From NCBI RefSeq assembly GCF_000525915.1, contig NZ_AODH01000031.1, positions 1 through 36,764 on the forward strand: 36,764 nt of DNA, in the 5' to 3' direction. The position numbers were made by a program, and so were the translations under genes. Positions 17,020 to 23,914 of the stretch are shown here, one piece after another. This stretch comes from Brochothrix campestris FSL F6-1037. GTDB lineage: Bacteria > Bacillota > Bacilli > Lactobacillales > Listeriaceae. Within the stretch, counting starts at the first letter, position 1. The number at the start of each line of letters is the position of its first letter. The notes under the pieces were generated by a model. The model saw only the letters and a list, made by a program, of their open reading frames with translations. It had not been told where the DNA came from and did not search any database.

Positions 17020-17901
17020 TTAAGGTTGTGTTGAGGCTAATCCTGCTAAAGATAAGGGCATTAACAGCTCATTTTCTTGAAAAGCTAAATAAATTTTTTG
17101 ATAGAGTTCATTACTAACTAACAGCTGTGTTCCGTTCAACGTATGCGTTGAAATCGTGACGACAAAATTACCGTTGGCATAACCCGTTACCCCAGATACA
17201 ATCGGGGTATCAACGATGTTCGGATTGTCTCTAGTGAAGGCACGTGTTGTTTCCTCAATCAAAGCAATCGCCTTGTCGATATCTTCGTTCGGATTAATCT
17301 GAATTTCAACGAGGGCGAGCATGTTCCCGCGCGAGTGATTACTGACGACAATAATTTCACGATTGGGAATGAAATGGAGGGTTCCATTCAAATCTCTTAT
17401 TTGGGTCGTTCGTAAACCGAGTAACTCAACTGTACCTTTAACGGCACCAATTGTAATGTTATCGCCAACATCCAACTGTCGTTCTAGCAGAATAAAAAAA
17501 CCGGTGACGACATCACTGACGAGTCCTTGAGCCCCAAATGCAACAGCGAGACCGACAATTCCTGCACTGGCAATAATCGCGCGGACATCAACGTTAAAGG
17601 TACTTAAAATATTAACAGTCAAGATGAAGATTAAAATGTAGCGAAAGGCGTTATCGATTAAATTAAACAACGTTTTCGAGCGGTTTTCACTCACATTTTC
17701 GCGTTTACTATAGCTGATAAATATTTTACGGATAATTTTTTGCCCGATTTTGCGTACTATATAATAGAGTATGACTGTAAAAATAAGCGATAAAATTCCG
17801 CTGATGATGTTATCAATAATTTGACTCCAATCGATACTATCAAAATAAGTATTGAAACGGGTAATTTGATTGGTTACTTGATTTGATGTGTATTCATCCA
17901 A
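17020..17901 (-). CDS. small-conductance mechanosensitive channel MscS family (YkuT type)
   Basis: This 293-residue protein has TM segments at about 26-48, 85-105 and 110-135. The pore helix AIIASAGIVGLAVAFGAQGLV has the Gly/Ala packing of MscS TM3. The beta-domain signature follows in QLDVGDNITIGAVKGTVELLGLRTTQIRDLNG, then FIPNREI. It releases solutes on hypo-osmotic shock. The place next to dapL agrees with YkuT in Bacillus and Listeria. The ATG at 17901 follows AGGAAGTGATTTTTTGG on the minus strand, a rather long spacing. Confidence 0.9.
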   Translation of the reverse strand: MDEYTSNQVTNQITRFNTYFDSIDWSQIIDNIISGILSLIFTVILYYIVRKIGQKIIRKIFISYSKRENVSENRSKTLFNLIDNAFRYILIFILTVNILSTFNVDVRAIIASAGIVGLAVAFGAQGLVSDVVTGFFILLERQLDVGDNITIGAVKGTVELLGLRTTQIRDLNGTLHFIPNREIIVVSNHSRGNMLALVEIQINPNEDIDKAIALIEETTRAFTRDNPNIVDTPIVSGVTGYANGNFVVTISTHTLNGTQLLVSNELYQKIYLAFQENELLMPLSLAGLASTQP

Positions 17902-18038
17902 AAAATCACTTCCTTTAATAGACTATACGAGTTATTTTACTCGTTCTTTTAAGAATAGTCTAATACTATCGTCGGGATTAAACAGCTAGTCGTCGTGACA
18001 AAAAATCGTCATAATCACTGAATTTAGTGTTATATAAG

Positions 18039-18066
18039 GTGAACACCTGTTAAATCATGGTATAAT
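18039..18066 (+). promoter_or_regulatory. candidate promoter of the IIA-Glc gene
   Basis: A consensus -10 TATAAT (18061-18066) is preceded by a weak -35-like GTGAAC (18039-18044) at 16 bp. The leader carries AGGAGGAACGG before the ATG at 18104. No cre site was noticed. Confidence 0.45.
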
Positions 18067-18103
18067 GGTTAGGAAAATAGAACTTTATTAGGAGGAACGG
18101 ATT

Positions 18104-18607
18104 ATGTTTAAAAAACTTTTCGGTAAAGAAGCAAAAGTAACAGAAGAAAAAATTGTCTCACCAGTGACTGGGACGTTAATTAAAATTGACGATGTTCCCG
18201 ATCCGGTATTCGCACAAAAAATGATGGGTGAAGGCGTGGCTGTTCAACCAACAAACGGTATTGTTGTTGCACCAGTTGACGGTGAAATCATTCAAATAGC
18301 TGATGAAAGTAAACACGCATTTGGTATCCGTTCAGCATTAGGCCAAGAAATTTTAGTACATATTGGCTTGGAAACAGTTGCTATGAAAGGCGAAGGTTTT
18401 AAAGTTTTAGTTAAATTAGGCGATAAAGTAAAAGCGGGTCAACCGATTATTGAAGCAGATATCGCTTTAATTGCCGAAAAAGCAGCCTCAACTGTTATTC
18501 CTGTTGTTGTCACAAACAGTAGCACAGGCGACTATACGTTTACATGGTCAGAACTTGGTAATGTAACCGCAGGTGAAACAGTTATTTTTGAAGCAAAAAC
18601 AAAATAA
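18104..18607 (+). CDS. crr: glucose-type PTS IIA component (Crr-like)
   Basis: This is a free-standing 167-residue IIA-Glc domain. Both active-site histidines are present: H71 in ESKHAFGIRS and the phosphorylated H86 in EILVHIGLETVAMKG. It accepts phosphate from HPr and passes it to IIB domains of glucose or other sugar permeases that lack their own IIA. There is no IIB or IIC domain here, so it must act in trans. It is a single-gene unit between mscS (divergent) and an M42 peptidase, with its own terminator. Confidence 0.93.
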   Translation: MFKKLFGKEAKVTEEKIVSPVTGTLIKIDDVPDPVFAQKMMGEGVAVQPTNGIVVAPVDGEIIQIADESKHAFGIRSALGQEILVHIGLETVAMKGEGFKVLVKLGDKVKAGQPIIEADIALIAEKAASTVIPVVVTNSSTGDYTFTWSELGNVTAGETVIFEAKTK

Positions 18608-18613
18608 ACGAAT

Positions 18614-18649
18614 GACGTAATAAATGATACTCATTTATTGCGTTTTTTT
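18614..18649 (+). terminator. terminator after crr
   Basis: ACGTAATAAATG pairs with CATTTATTGCGT (one mismatch, 5-nt loop), followed by T8. Confidence 0.85.
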
Positions 18650-18663
18650 TAGGGGGAAATAGG

Positions 18664-19737
18664 ATGAATAACAACACACAACAATTGTTTAAAACTTTAA
18701 CCGAAATGGCAGGTCCATCAGGCTTTGAACGACCAGTCCGAGCGTTTATGAAAGAAAAATTGGCACCGAACGTCGACCGTTTTGAGCAAGATGGTTTAGG
18801 GGGCTTGTTTGGTGTGAAAGAAAATGTCGGTGCACCGCGAATCATGGTAGCGGGCCATATGGATGAAGTTGGTTTTATCGTCACTAAGATCACAGCTAAT
18901 GGTATGATTAAATTCGATACATTAGGTGGCTGGAGTCCGCATGTGTTATCGGCACAGCGTGTTCAAATTATCTCTGATCATGGTCCTGTTATCGGTGTCA
19001 TTGCATCGGTACCACCACATTTATTATCAGAGGCCGAACGTAATGCACCTGTCAAAGCGGCTAATTTACTCATCGATATCGGCGCTGATAGTGCCGATGA
19101 AGTGATGCATTCATTCGGTATTCTGCCGGGTTATCCAATTGCACCCGTATCTGAATTTACCCCAATGGCAAACCCAAAGAAAATTTTGGCAAAAGCGTGG
19201 GATAATCGCTACGGAGTTGGTTTAGCAATCGAAGCAGCGGCCGAACTGAAAAAGATAAAATTACCACATGAGCTATTTATCGGTGCCACTGTCCAAGAAG
19301 AAGTCGGCCTACGAGGGGCACAGGCGTCTGCAAGCATGATTAAGCCAGAGATGTTCATTGCGCTCGATGCCTCCCCTGCTAACGATACGACAGGTGATAA
19401 AACGCAGTTTGGTCAACTTGGTCAAGGCTTCTTATTACGTATTTATGACCGCACGATGATTACGCACCGTGGCTTACGTGACTTCATGCTCGAAACTGCG
19501 AAGGACAACCACATTCCGTACCAATATTTTGTGTCACCTGGTGGAACAGATGCTGGAACTGTTCATAAAATGGAAGGCGGTATTCCAAGCGCTGTCATCG
19601 GCTTACCGTCACGTTATATTCATACGAGTCAATCGATTTTACATGTGGATGATTACGCGGCAGCAAAAGAAATGCTCTTGAAATTATTACCACAACTCGA
19701 TGCGACAACGATTGCAAGCATTAAAGAAAATGCCTGA
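18664..19737 (+). CDS. M42-family aminopeptidase (glutamyl aminopeptidase/endoglucanase M42 type)
   Basis: This 357-residue cytosolic dinuclear metallopeptidase has all expected ligands visible: H65 and D67 in [11 protein letters not shown]180 in AWDNRYG, E212/E213 in [10 protein letters not shown]235 in ALDASPAND and H320 in [10 protein letters not shown]. Such enzymes form dodecameric shells that trim short peptides. Close relatives are annotated PepA, YsdC or YtoP; substrate preference cannot be read from sequence. The start ATG follows AGGGGGAAATAGG. Its terminator has been duplicated and split by inserted repeat DNA (19771-20028). Confidence 0.92.
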   Translation: MNNNTQQLFKTLTEMAGPSGFERPVRAFMKEKLAPNVDRFEQDGLGGLFGVKENVGAPRIMVAGHMDEVGFIVTKITANGMIKFDTLGGWSPHVLSAQRVQIISDHGPVIGVIASVPPHLLSEAERNAPVKAANLLIDIGADSADEVMHSFGILPGYPIAPVSEFTPMANPKKILAKAWDNRYGVGLAIEAAAELKKIKLPHELFIGATVQEEVGLRGAQASASMIKPEMFIALDASPANDTTGDKTQFGQLGQGFLLRIYDRTMITHRGLRDFMLETAKDNHIPYQYFVSPGGTDAGTVHKMEGGIPSAVIGLPSRYIHTSQSILHVDDYAAAKEMLLKLLPQLDATTIASIKENA

Positions 19738-19770
19738 TTAAGCAATTGGACAACGTTCAGCATTAACATA

Positions 19771-19792
19771 AGCCAACCCTTTATTTGGGTTG
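19771..19792 (+). repeat. 22-bp direct repeat, left copy (disabled terminator hairpin)
   Basis: This 22-bp stretch, starting AGCCAACCC and ending GGGTTG, recurs exactly at 20007-20028. Here it is followed by AATCAG instead of GCTTTTTG, so the hairpin has no T-run and is probably inactive as a terminator. Confidence 0.85.
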
Positions 19793-19932
19793 AATCAGAA
19801 TGAAGATAAACGTTGTTCTAGGTCGTTACGACTTGCTCGCTCGGGATTACGTACCATCAGTACTCGCACCGTCACTCGCTCGTTGTGCCTACTAGAACGA
19901 GAGGATATAACAACGTTTCTTTTCAGTCAAGT

Positions 19933-20007
19933 CATCTGGCAGCCAAAGTCACTTGAACTAACTTTCAAAGTAAAATCAGTTTAATTTGACTTTGGCTACA
20001 ATCTGAG
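19933..20007. repeat. dispersed palindromic repeat, family 1, copy B
   Basis: A 75-bp element with imperfect inverted ends, TCATCTGGCAGCCAAAGTC on the left and GACTTTGGCTACAATCTGA on the right. The inner part AGCCAAAGTCA / TGACTTTGGCT is a perfect 11-bp pair. It is the same length as the copy at 30018-30092. Its last base is the first base of the second terminator hairpin. Confidence 0.8.
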
Positions 20008-20034
20008 CCAACCCTTTATTTGGGTTGGCTTTTT
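20007..20034 (+). terminator. functional terminator copy downstream of the M42 peptidase
   Basis: GCCAACCC and GGGTTGGC form an 8-bp stem around a TTTATTT loop, followed by a T-run. The first 22 bp duplicate 19771-19792. Confidence 0.85.
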
Positions 20035-20113
20035 GTTAGGCAGTTTATTAGAATGTTACGGTATCTTTGCTTATACTAAGAGTATCTAAATCAGAGATGG
20101 GAGATTGATAAAA

Positions 20114-20629
20114 ATGACAGTTGAAAAATTTTCAAAAACGGGTTTGCACATCGGTCAAGCAGAGGCGCCTGTTAAAGTCATCAGTTTTGTAAATCTACGT
20201 TGTCCTTTTTGTGCAAACTGGCATTTGAAGGCCGAAAATTCACTCGAAAAACATGTTGTATCAGGACATGTCGAACACATTATCAAATTTTATGACAAAC
20301 CGAAACCATCCCTAGAAATTGGTAATCATGCGCATCACTTTATTGATAATGAGGATGAAGCGGCGATTAAAGTCGTCGATAGTCTCTTTCGCTCGCAAGC
20401 TGAGTGGGGGAAATTAACACCGGTAGAACTGACAACTTATTTAGAAACCAACTTTAAACTACATGAATTAGCCAAAGCCAAAGCAACAGCACAAGTAGTA
20501 ATTGATGAAGCCAATGCCCATGATATAGTATCTGTTCCAACGATATATATCGGAGATCAAGTCTTTGATTCACAAGTGACACAAGAACAACTAGAAAGTG
20601 CGATTGCGGCACAATTAAGAAAAGGATAA
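20114..20629 (+). CDS. DsbA-like thioredoxin-fold protein
   Basis: This 171-residue protein has a thioredoxin-fold start (VKVISFVNLRCPFCANWHLK) with redox motif C30-P-F-C33, a helical insert and a cis-proline region SVPTIYIGDQVF near 138-150. This fits the Thioredoxin_4/DsbA group. There is no signal peptide, so it probably works in the cytoplasm as a thiol oxidoreductase or a redox adaptor. It is not obviously YjbH, which is longer. The ATG at 20114 is chosen because GGGAG lies 10 bp upstream; an in-frame TTG at 20105 touches that site. It is a single-gene unit with its own terminator. Confidence 0.82.
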   Translation: MTVEKFSKTGLHIGQAEAPVKVISFVNLRCPFCANWHLKAENSLEKHVVSGHVEHIIKFYDKPKPSLEIGNHAHHFIDNEDEAAIKVVDSLFRSQAEWGKLTPVELTTYLETNFKLHELAKAKATAQVVIDEANAHDIVSVPTIYIGDQVFDSQVTQEQLESAIAAQLRKG

Positions 20630-20664
20630 AAGTGATAGCGATTCGTTAGTACTGTTTAAATAGC

Positions 20665-20698
20665 AAAGTCGCTCCTCAAATATGAGAAGCGACTTTTT
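20665..20698 (+). terminator. terminator after the DsbA-like gene
   Basis: AAAGTCGCTCCTCA pairs with TGAGAAGCGACTTT (one mismatch), followed by T-rich sequence. Confidence 0.85.
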
Positions 20699-20746
20699 AT
20701 TAGCAATTGAACATGTTATGATAACTAAAAACAAAAGGAGTGACTT

Positions 20747-21913
20747 ATGGACGTTTATTTATATCCCTTAAAGACGGCTGCGTTGATTTTTCCTTTGATT
20801 GCGCTCGTCATTTCACTGCCATTTTTAATTCGTCAATATTATAAATACGGTGGTTTCTCATTTTGGCGGGCGTTGATTATTTATAGCTTTATATTTTATT
20901 TGTTATGCAGCTATTTATTAGTGATTTTGCCACTGCCATCACAAGCGAATGTTAGTCAACTGACAACAGCTAAGACACAATTGATGCCCCTCCGTTTTTT
21001 AGTTGATTTTGTCCAGCATACTGCTTTTTCATTGACCAATCCACACACTTATATTACAGCCTTAAAACAAGGTGTGTTCATTCAGCCACTCTTTAATTTA
21101 ATGTTGTTATTGCCGTTAGGTGTTTATTTACGCTTTTATTTTAAACGATCGCTGCTGTTTATTATTATTACAGCCTTTTGTGTGTCGCTCTTTTTTGAAG
21201 TAACACAATTGTCAGGTCTCTACGGTTATTATGATAGATCTTATCGTTTATTCGATGTTGATGATTTGCTGTTAAATACCGTAGGAGGTTGGATTGGGTA
21301 TGCCTTAGCACCGTTGTTAACCTTCTTTATTCCAAGTGATGAAACGCTGAGAAATAACGCTTATTCACGCAGTCATCAAGTCAGTTATCTGCGTCGGTTG
21401 ATGGCTTTTTTGATTGATTGGCTCTTGATAGGCATTATTGGTGAGTTTATGATGATTAAAAACCATTCCCTATTTAGTGGAACGGTTCTTTATCAGTTCA
21501 GTTGGTTGAATACCGCCAGTTACATACTAACAATCGTGGTCTTTTTCATAATGATTCCGTACATCTTTAACGGGCGAACATTAGGGAAACTTATTGTCCA
21601 TTTGAAAATCGTTGATGATCTGGATCAATCACCATCGTTGCCACAGTATTTCATCCGCTATGGTTTGTTGTATGGTGTCGTATTTACACTGATTAATGTT
21701 GAGTTTAACTTGTTAGAATTAACGGGTACCTCAGACAACCTCAATTTGCTGAATTATTTAATCTACATCGTTTTCTTCTTTATTTTAGTATTTGTTGTTC
21801 ATTTGCTTATTAATAAATTACGCAAAAATGCACCGCTCTTTTATGAAAAAATCAGTTATACTCATATGATGAGTTCATTTAGCTTATTTAGAAAAAAAAC
21901 GACACGTAAATGA
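20747..21913 (+). CDS. VanZ-RDD fusion membrane protein
   Basis: This 388-residue protein has two recognised membrane domains. The N-terminal half (about 10-200) is VanZ-like, with the acidic/polar pattern FFEVTQLSG...YRLFDVDDLLLNTVGGWIGY. The C-terminal half (about 205-370) is an RDD domain, with YLRRLMAFLIDWLLIGIIGE and FNGRTLGKLIVHLKIVDD. About nine TM segments are visible in all. VanZ-type proteins are linked to low-level teicoplanin resistance and to envelope lipid metabolism, but most, like this one, have no known role. The fusion occurs in other Firmicutes. It is a single-gene unit: a terminator lies on each side. Confidence 0.85.
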   Translation: MDVYLYPLKTAALIFPLIALVISLPFLIRQYYKYGGFSFWRALIIYSFIFYLLCSYLLVILPLPSQANVSQLTTAKTQLMPLRFLVDFVQHTAFSLTNPHTYITALKQGVFIQPLFNLMLLLPLGVYLRFYFKRSLLFIIITAFCVSLFFEVTQLSGLYGYYDRSYRLFDVDDLLLNTVGGWIGYALAPLLTFFIPSDETLRNNAYSRSHQVSYLRRLMAFLIDWLLIGIIGEFMMIKNHSLFSGTVLYQFSWLNTASYILTIVVFFIMIPYIFNGRTLGKLIVHLKIVDDLDQSPSLPQYFIRYGLLYGVVFTLINVEFNLLELTGTSDNLNLLNYLIYIVFFFILVFVVHLLINKLRKNAPLFYEKISYTHMMSSFSLFRKKTTRK

Positions 21914-21916
21914 CAT

Positions 21917-21956
21917 AAAAACCCTCTTTTTTTTTATGAAAAAGGGGGATTTTTTT
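21917..21956 (+). terminator. terminator after the VanZ-RDD gene
   Basis: CCCTCTTTTT pairs with AAAAAGGGGG (G-T wobble allowed) and is followed by T7. Confidence 0.75.
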
Positions 21957-22223
21957 GGTAAAATAGGAAAAAAGTAATAAACCGACTGATGTGTAAGGAT
22001 TTAATTATAACTTGATGATCTATCGTTATAGTGTGAAATGTATAGTCTAATAACTATTTTTTTATGCTAACTGGTTAAAAACATTCGAAAAAGTCATTGA
22101 TTATCTACTTGTATAAGGATAAATACTCATTTTACATGTAAAGTGTATTATTTTCTATAGAATAATGATATCTTAGATAAAGTAAAACTTATCATGGATT
22201 TTAGGGAAAAGGGGAAAAGAAAA
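21957..22223 (+). other. AT-rich leader before the coiled-coil gene
   Basis: No gene is seen. A weak hairpin with T7 (TAGT/ACTA, about 22042-22063) and a perfect 12-bp palindrome TTTACATGTAAA (22131-22142) are present. Promoter candidates are TTGATT (22097-22102) with TAAATA (22120-22125) at 17 bp, and less well spaced ones near the palindrome. The palindrome lies just downstream of the first promoter and could be an operator, but no regulator is suggested by neighbours. Confidence 0.4.
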
Positions 22224-22910
22224 ATGAAGAACAAAGTTATGAAGATTGCTGTAGGAGCAATCGTAGTCGTAGGGTTACTTTTTGGTGGAGCAGCAATCGG
22301 TGATGCAGATAATGTCCTTCGTTGGGGGAAAGAAAGCGAAGTAACATCAATTCATTCGACAATTGAAGCATTGGATTCAAAACTAGGTGCAAAAGTAACC
22401 GAAATTAACACACTTAAAGCAGCAGCGTCAACGTCTAAAGCAGAACTTGATAAAGCGACTGCCGAATTAAACAAAGTCCAAAACAGTGTGACCGAATTAA
22501 ACAATCAAATTTCACAATTAAAAGCAGACATTGCTAGTAAACAAGTCGAAATAACACAAAAAGATGCTACAATTAAACAAAAAGAAAGTGAAATTCAACA
22601 AAAAATCGATGAAGGCAATGCTAAAGTTGCTGTAAAACAAGCAGAAGTTGATGCGAAGCAAGTAATCATTGGTAATAAACAAAAAGAGATTGATAACGCA
22701 AAAGCAGCTTTAGACACAGCTAAAGAACAAATTAACACTTTAAATCAAACAATTGCGCAATTAAACCAAGATAAAATCAACTTACAAGCACAATTAACAG
22801 CTTCACAAACAGAAAATGATGATACAAAACTGAAATTAAAAAAAGCACAAGATGAGGTTCAATCATTAAAAGATTATGCAGCACAAGTTGAAAGTAAATA
22901 CGCTAACTAA
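22224..22910 (+). CDS. membrane-anchored coiled-coil protein of unknown function
   Basis: This is a 228-residue protein. Residues 1-7 are basic (MKNKVMK), residues 8-25 are hydrophobic (IAVGAIVVVGLLFGGAAIG) and form a signal anchor or signal peptide, and about 45-225 is an almost uninterrupted coiled coil. The latter is rich in K, Q, E, A and N, with stretches such as QLKADIASKQVEITQKDATI. There is no LPxTG motif, lipobox or enzymatic motif. It should project from the membrane as a rod. The ATG at 22224 follows AAAAGGGGAAAAG; an earlier ATG (22194) lacks a ribosome site. It is transcribed alone, with strong terminators on both sides. I do not recognise a family. Confidence 0.8.
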   Translation: MKNKVMKIAVGAIVVVGLLFGGAAIGDADNVLRWGKESEVTSIHSTIEALDSKLGAKVTEINTLKAAASTSKAELDKATAELNKVQNSVTELNNQISQLKADIASKQVEITQKDATIKQKESEIQQKIDEGNAKVAVKQAEVDAKQVIIGNKQKEIDNAKAALDTAKEQINTLNQTIAQLNQDKINLQAQLTASQTENDDTKLKLKKAQDEVQSLKDYAAQVESKYAN

Positions 22911-22995
22911 GCAGATTTGCTTAAACAATGATAAACAAATTGAAACAACATGATTACTTCAACCTAGAGAGAACAGTCAGAGTTGACAATGAGTT

Positions 22996-23031
22996 AAGCG
23001 AGTTCCTTCAATAGAGAGGAACTCGCTTTTT
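22996..23031 (+). terminator. terminator after the coiled-coil gene
   Basis: AAGCGAGTTCC and GGAACTCGCTT form a perfect 11-bp stem with an 11-nt loop, followed by T-rich sequence. Confidence 0.9.
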
Positions 23032-23073
23032 ATATGCTTGAGTTTAAGGTGATTTACATATACAATAGAGTTT

Positions 23074-23147
23074 GGCTAAAACATTAGCCTTGTAGCAAAG
23101 CTACACGCAGTTTATTAATACCATCCTGCGATACAAAAACTAGGAGG
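23074..23147 (+). promoter_or_regulatory. structured leader of queT, candidate preQ1 riboswitch
   Basis: The leader has three consecutive hairpins: GGCTAA/TTAGCC (23074-23089), TGTAGC/GCTACA (23091-23105) and CGCAG/CTGCG (23106-23130). An A-rich tail, ACAAAAACTAGGAGG, then merges into the ribosome site. The last hairpin plus A-rich tail next to the Shine-Dalgarno is the layout of preQ1 riboswitches, and AGTTT in the loop can pair with AAACT in the tail as a pseudoknot. The downstream gene is a queuosine-precursor transporter, the usual preQ1 target. The class (I or II) cannot be fixed by eye. Confidence 0.55.
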
Positions 23148-23154
23148 AATAAGA

Positions 23155-23664
23155 ATGAAAGTTAAAATGTTGGCAACGAGTGGTGTCTTAGCGGCGCTCT
23201 ATGTCATCTTGACATTGTTAAGTGGACCATTTGCCTATGGGTGGGCACAGTTTCGTTTATCAGAAATGATGAATCATTTAGTTGTCTATAATAAAAAATA
23301 TTTTCCTGCCATTATCATCGGGGTAATCGTTGCAAATTTATTTTCAGCTAACGGTGTGCTTGATTTAGTCTTTGGGGTGGGGCAATCAGTTGTTTCATTA
23401 GCCCTTGTTATTTTTATCGGTAAATTCATTAAAAATAAAATTTTATTAATGGCAATCAACACCGCTGTGTTTGGGGTGACGATGTGCTTTGTTGCTTACG
23501 AATTAAAAATAATTGGCGTCCTTGGTAGTGCAAACCTTGCCTTTGGACTCGCTTGGTTTTACATGGCATTGGGAGAAATGGCAGTTATGGCCATTGGGAT
23601 GTTAGTTATCCACCTTCTTAATAAGCGTGTTAATTTAACCACTGCCATCGAAGAACAAAAGTAA
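23155..23664 (+). CDS. queT: queuosine-precursor transporter QueT (ECF S component)
   Basis: This 169-residue membrane protein with about five to six TM segments matches the QueT family: AQFRLSEMMNHLVVYNKKYFPAI at the N-terminal side, GVIVANLFSANGVLDLVFG in the middle, and ALGEMAVMAIGMLV near the end. It is a substrate-binding S component that must borrow an ECF energising module for uptake of a queuosine precursor such as preQ0 or preQ1. The ATG follows TAGGAGGAA. Its last 15 bp, encoding EEQK and the stop, belong to a 33-bp direct repeat (see 23650-23800), so the C-terminus may have been replaced by repeat DNA. Confidence 0.9.
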   Translation: MKVKMLATSGVLAALYVILTLLSGPFAYGWAQFRLSEMMNHLVVYNKKYFPAIIIGVIVANLFSANGVLDLVFGVGQSVVSLALVIFIGKFIKNKILLMAINTAVFGVTMCFVAYELKIIGVLGSANLAFGLAWFYMALGEMAVMAIGMLVIHLLNKRVNLTTAIEEQK

Positions 23665-23800
23665 AATCAACCTGTTAGAAGCAAACAACTTGGAAGGAGA
23701 ATGCGAGCGATTATTTACCGTCGCAATCATTTTTCTGAAAGTTGAAAGCTTCTGGTTGATGGAACTGGAAGAACAAAAGTAAAATCAACCTGTTAGAAGC
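23650..23800 (+). repeat. dispersed foldable repeat, family 2, with 33-bp flanking direct repeats
   Basis: An exact 33-bp sequence stands at 23650-23682 and again at 23768-23800. Between the two lie 85 bp that match the inverted copy at 2876-2960 in 67 of 85 positions. The outer arms ATCAACC...AGAAGC and GCTTCTGGTTGAT (23748-23760) pair, as do CAACTT/AAGTTG and GCGA/TCGC inside. The unit can therefore fold as one long imperfect hairpin. The left direct repeat contains the queT stop codon; the right one runs into the terminator. Confidence 0.85.
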
Positions 23801-23834
23801 CTATCAGAGTTTTCCTCTCTGATAGGCTTTTTTT
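23799..23834 (+). terminator. terminator downstream of queT
   Basis: GCCTATCAGAG pairs with CTCTGATAGGC around a short loop, followed by T7. The repeat unit has been placed between this terminator and the queT stop. Confidence 0.88.
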
Positions 23835-23859
23835 GTTGTGAAAAGACAAGTGTTTTTAA

Positions 23860-23888
23860 TTGATTTTTGACCTTTATTGACCTACAAT
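23860..23888 (+). promoter_or_regulatory. clpB promoter with CtsR operator in the spacer
   Basis: TTGATT (23860-23865), a 17-bp spacer and TACAAT (23883-23888) make the promoter. The spacer is exactly TTTGACC-TTT-ATTGACC (23866-23882). On the minus strand this reads GGTCAAT-AAA-GGTCAAA, the direct heptad repeat bound by the heat-shock repressor CtsR. Binding would exclude RNA polymerase until CtsR is inactivated by heat. Confidence 0.85.
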
Positions 23889-23914
23889 GGGTGTATACAA
23901 AGGAAGAGGTGATG

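Larger units (their letters stand above)
19738..20113. other. 376-bp repeat-rich interval with a duplicated terminator
   Basis: No gene is visible. Contents in order are: a first copy of a terminator hairpin lacking its T-run (19771-19792); about 140 bp of unique sequence, with an inverted pair AAACGTTGTT / AACAACGTTT (about 19808 and 19908); a family 1 repeat (19933-20007); and an exact second copy of the hairpin, now with GGC and a T-run (20007-20034). The leader of the DsbA-like gene follows. The order suggests insertion of repeat DNA at the peptidase terminator. Confidence 0.75.

Noticed and set aside
22131-22142. TTTACATGTAAA palindrome as a defined regulator's operator
   Set aside because: A 12-bp AT-rich palindrome can arise by chance here and no cognate regulator is suggested, so it is only mentioned in the leader entry.
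23650-23800. Two identical 33-bp repeats spaced like a CRISPR unit
   Set aside because: Only two copies occur, the intervening 85 bp is itself repeated elsewhere in the window, and no cas genes are near.
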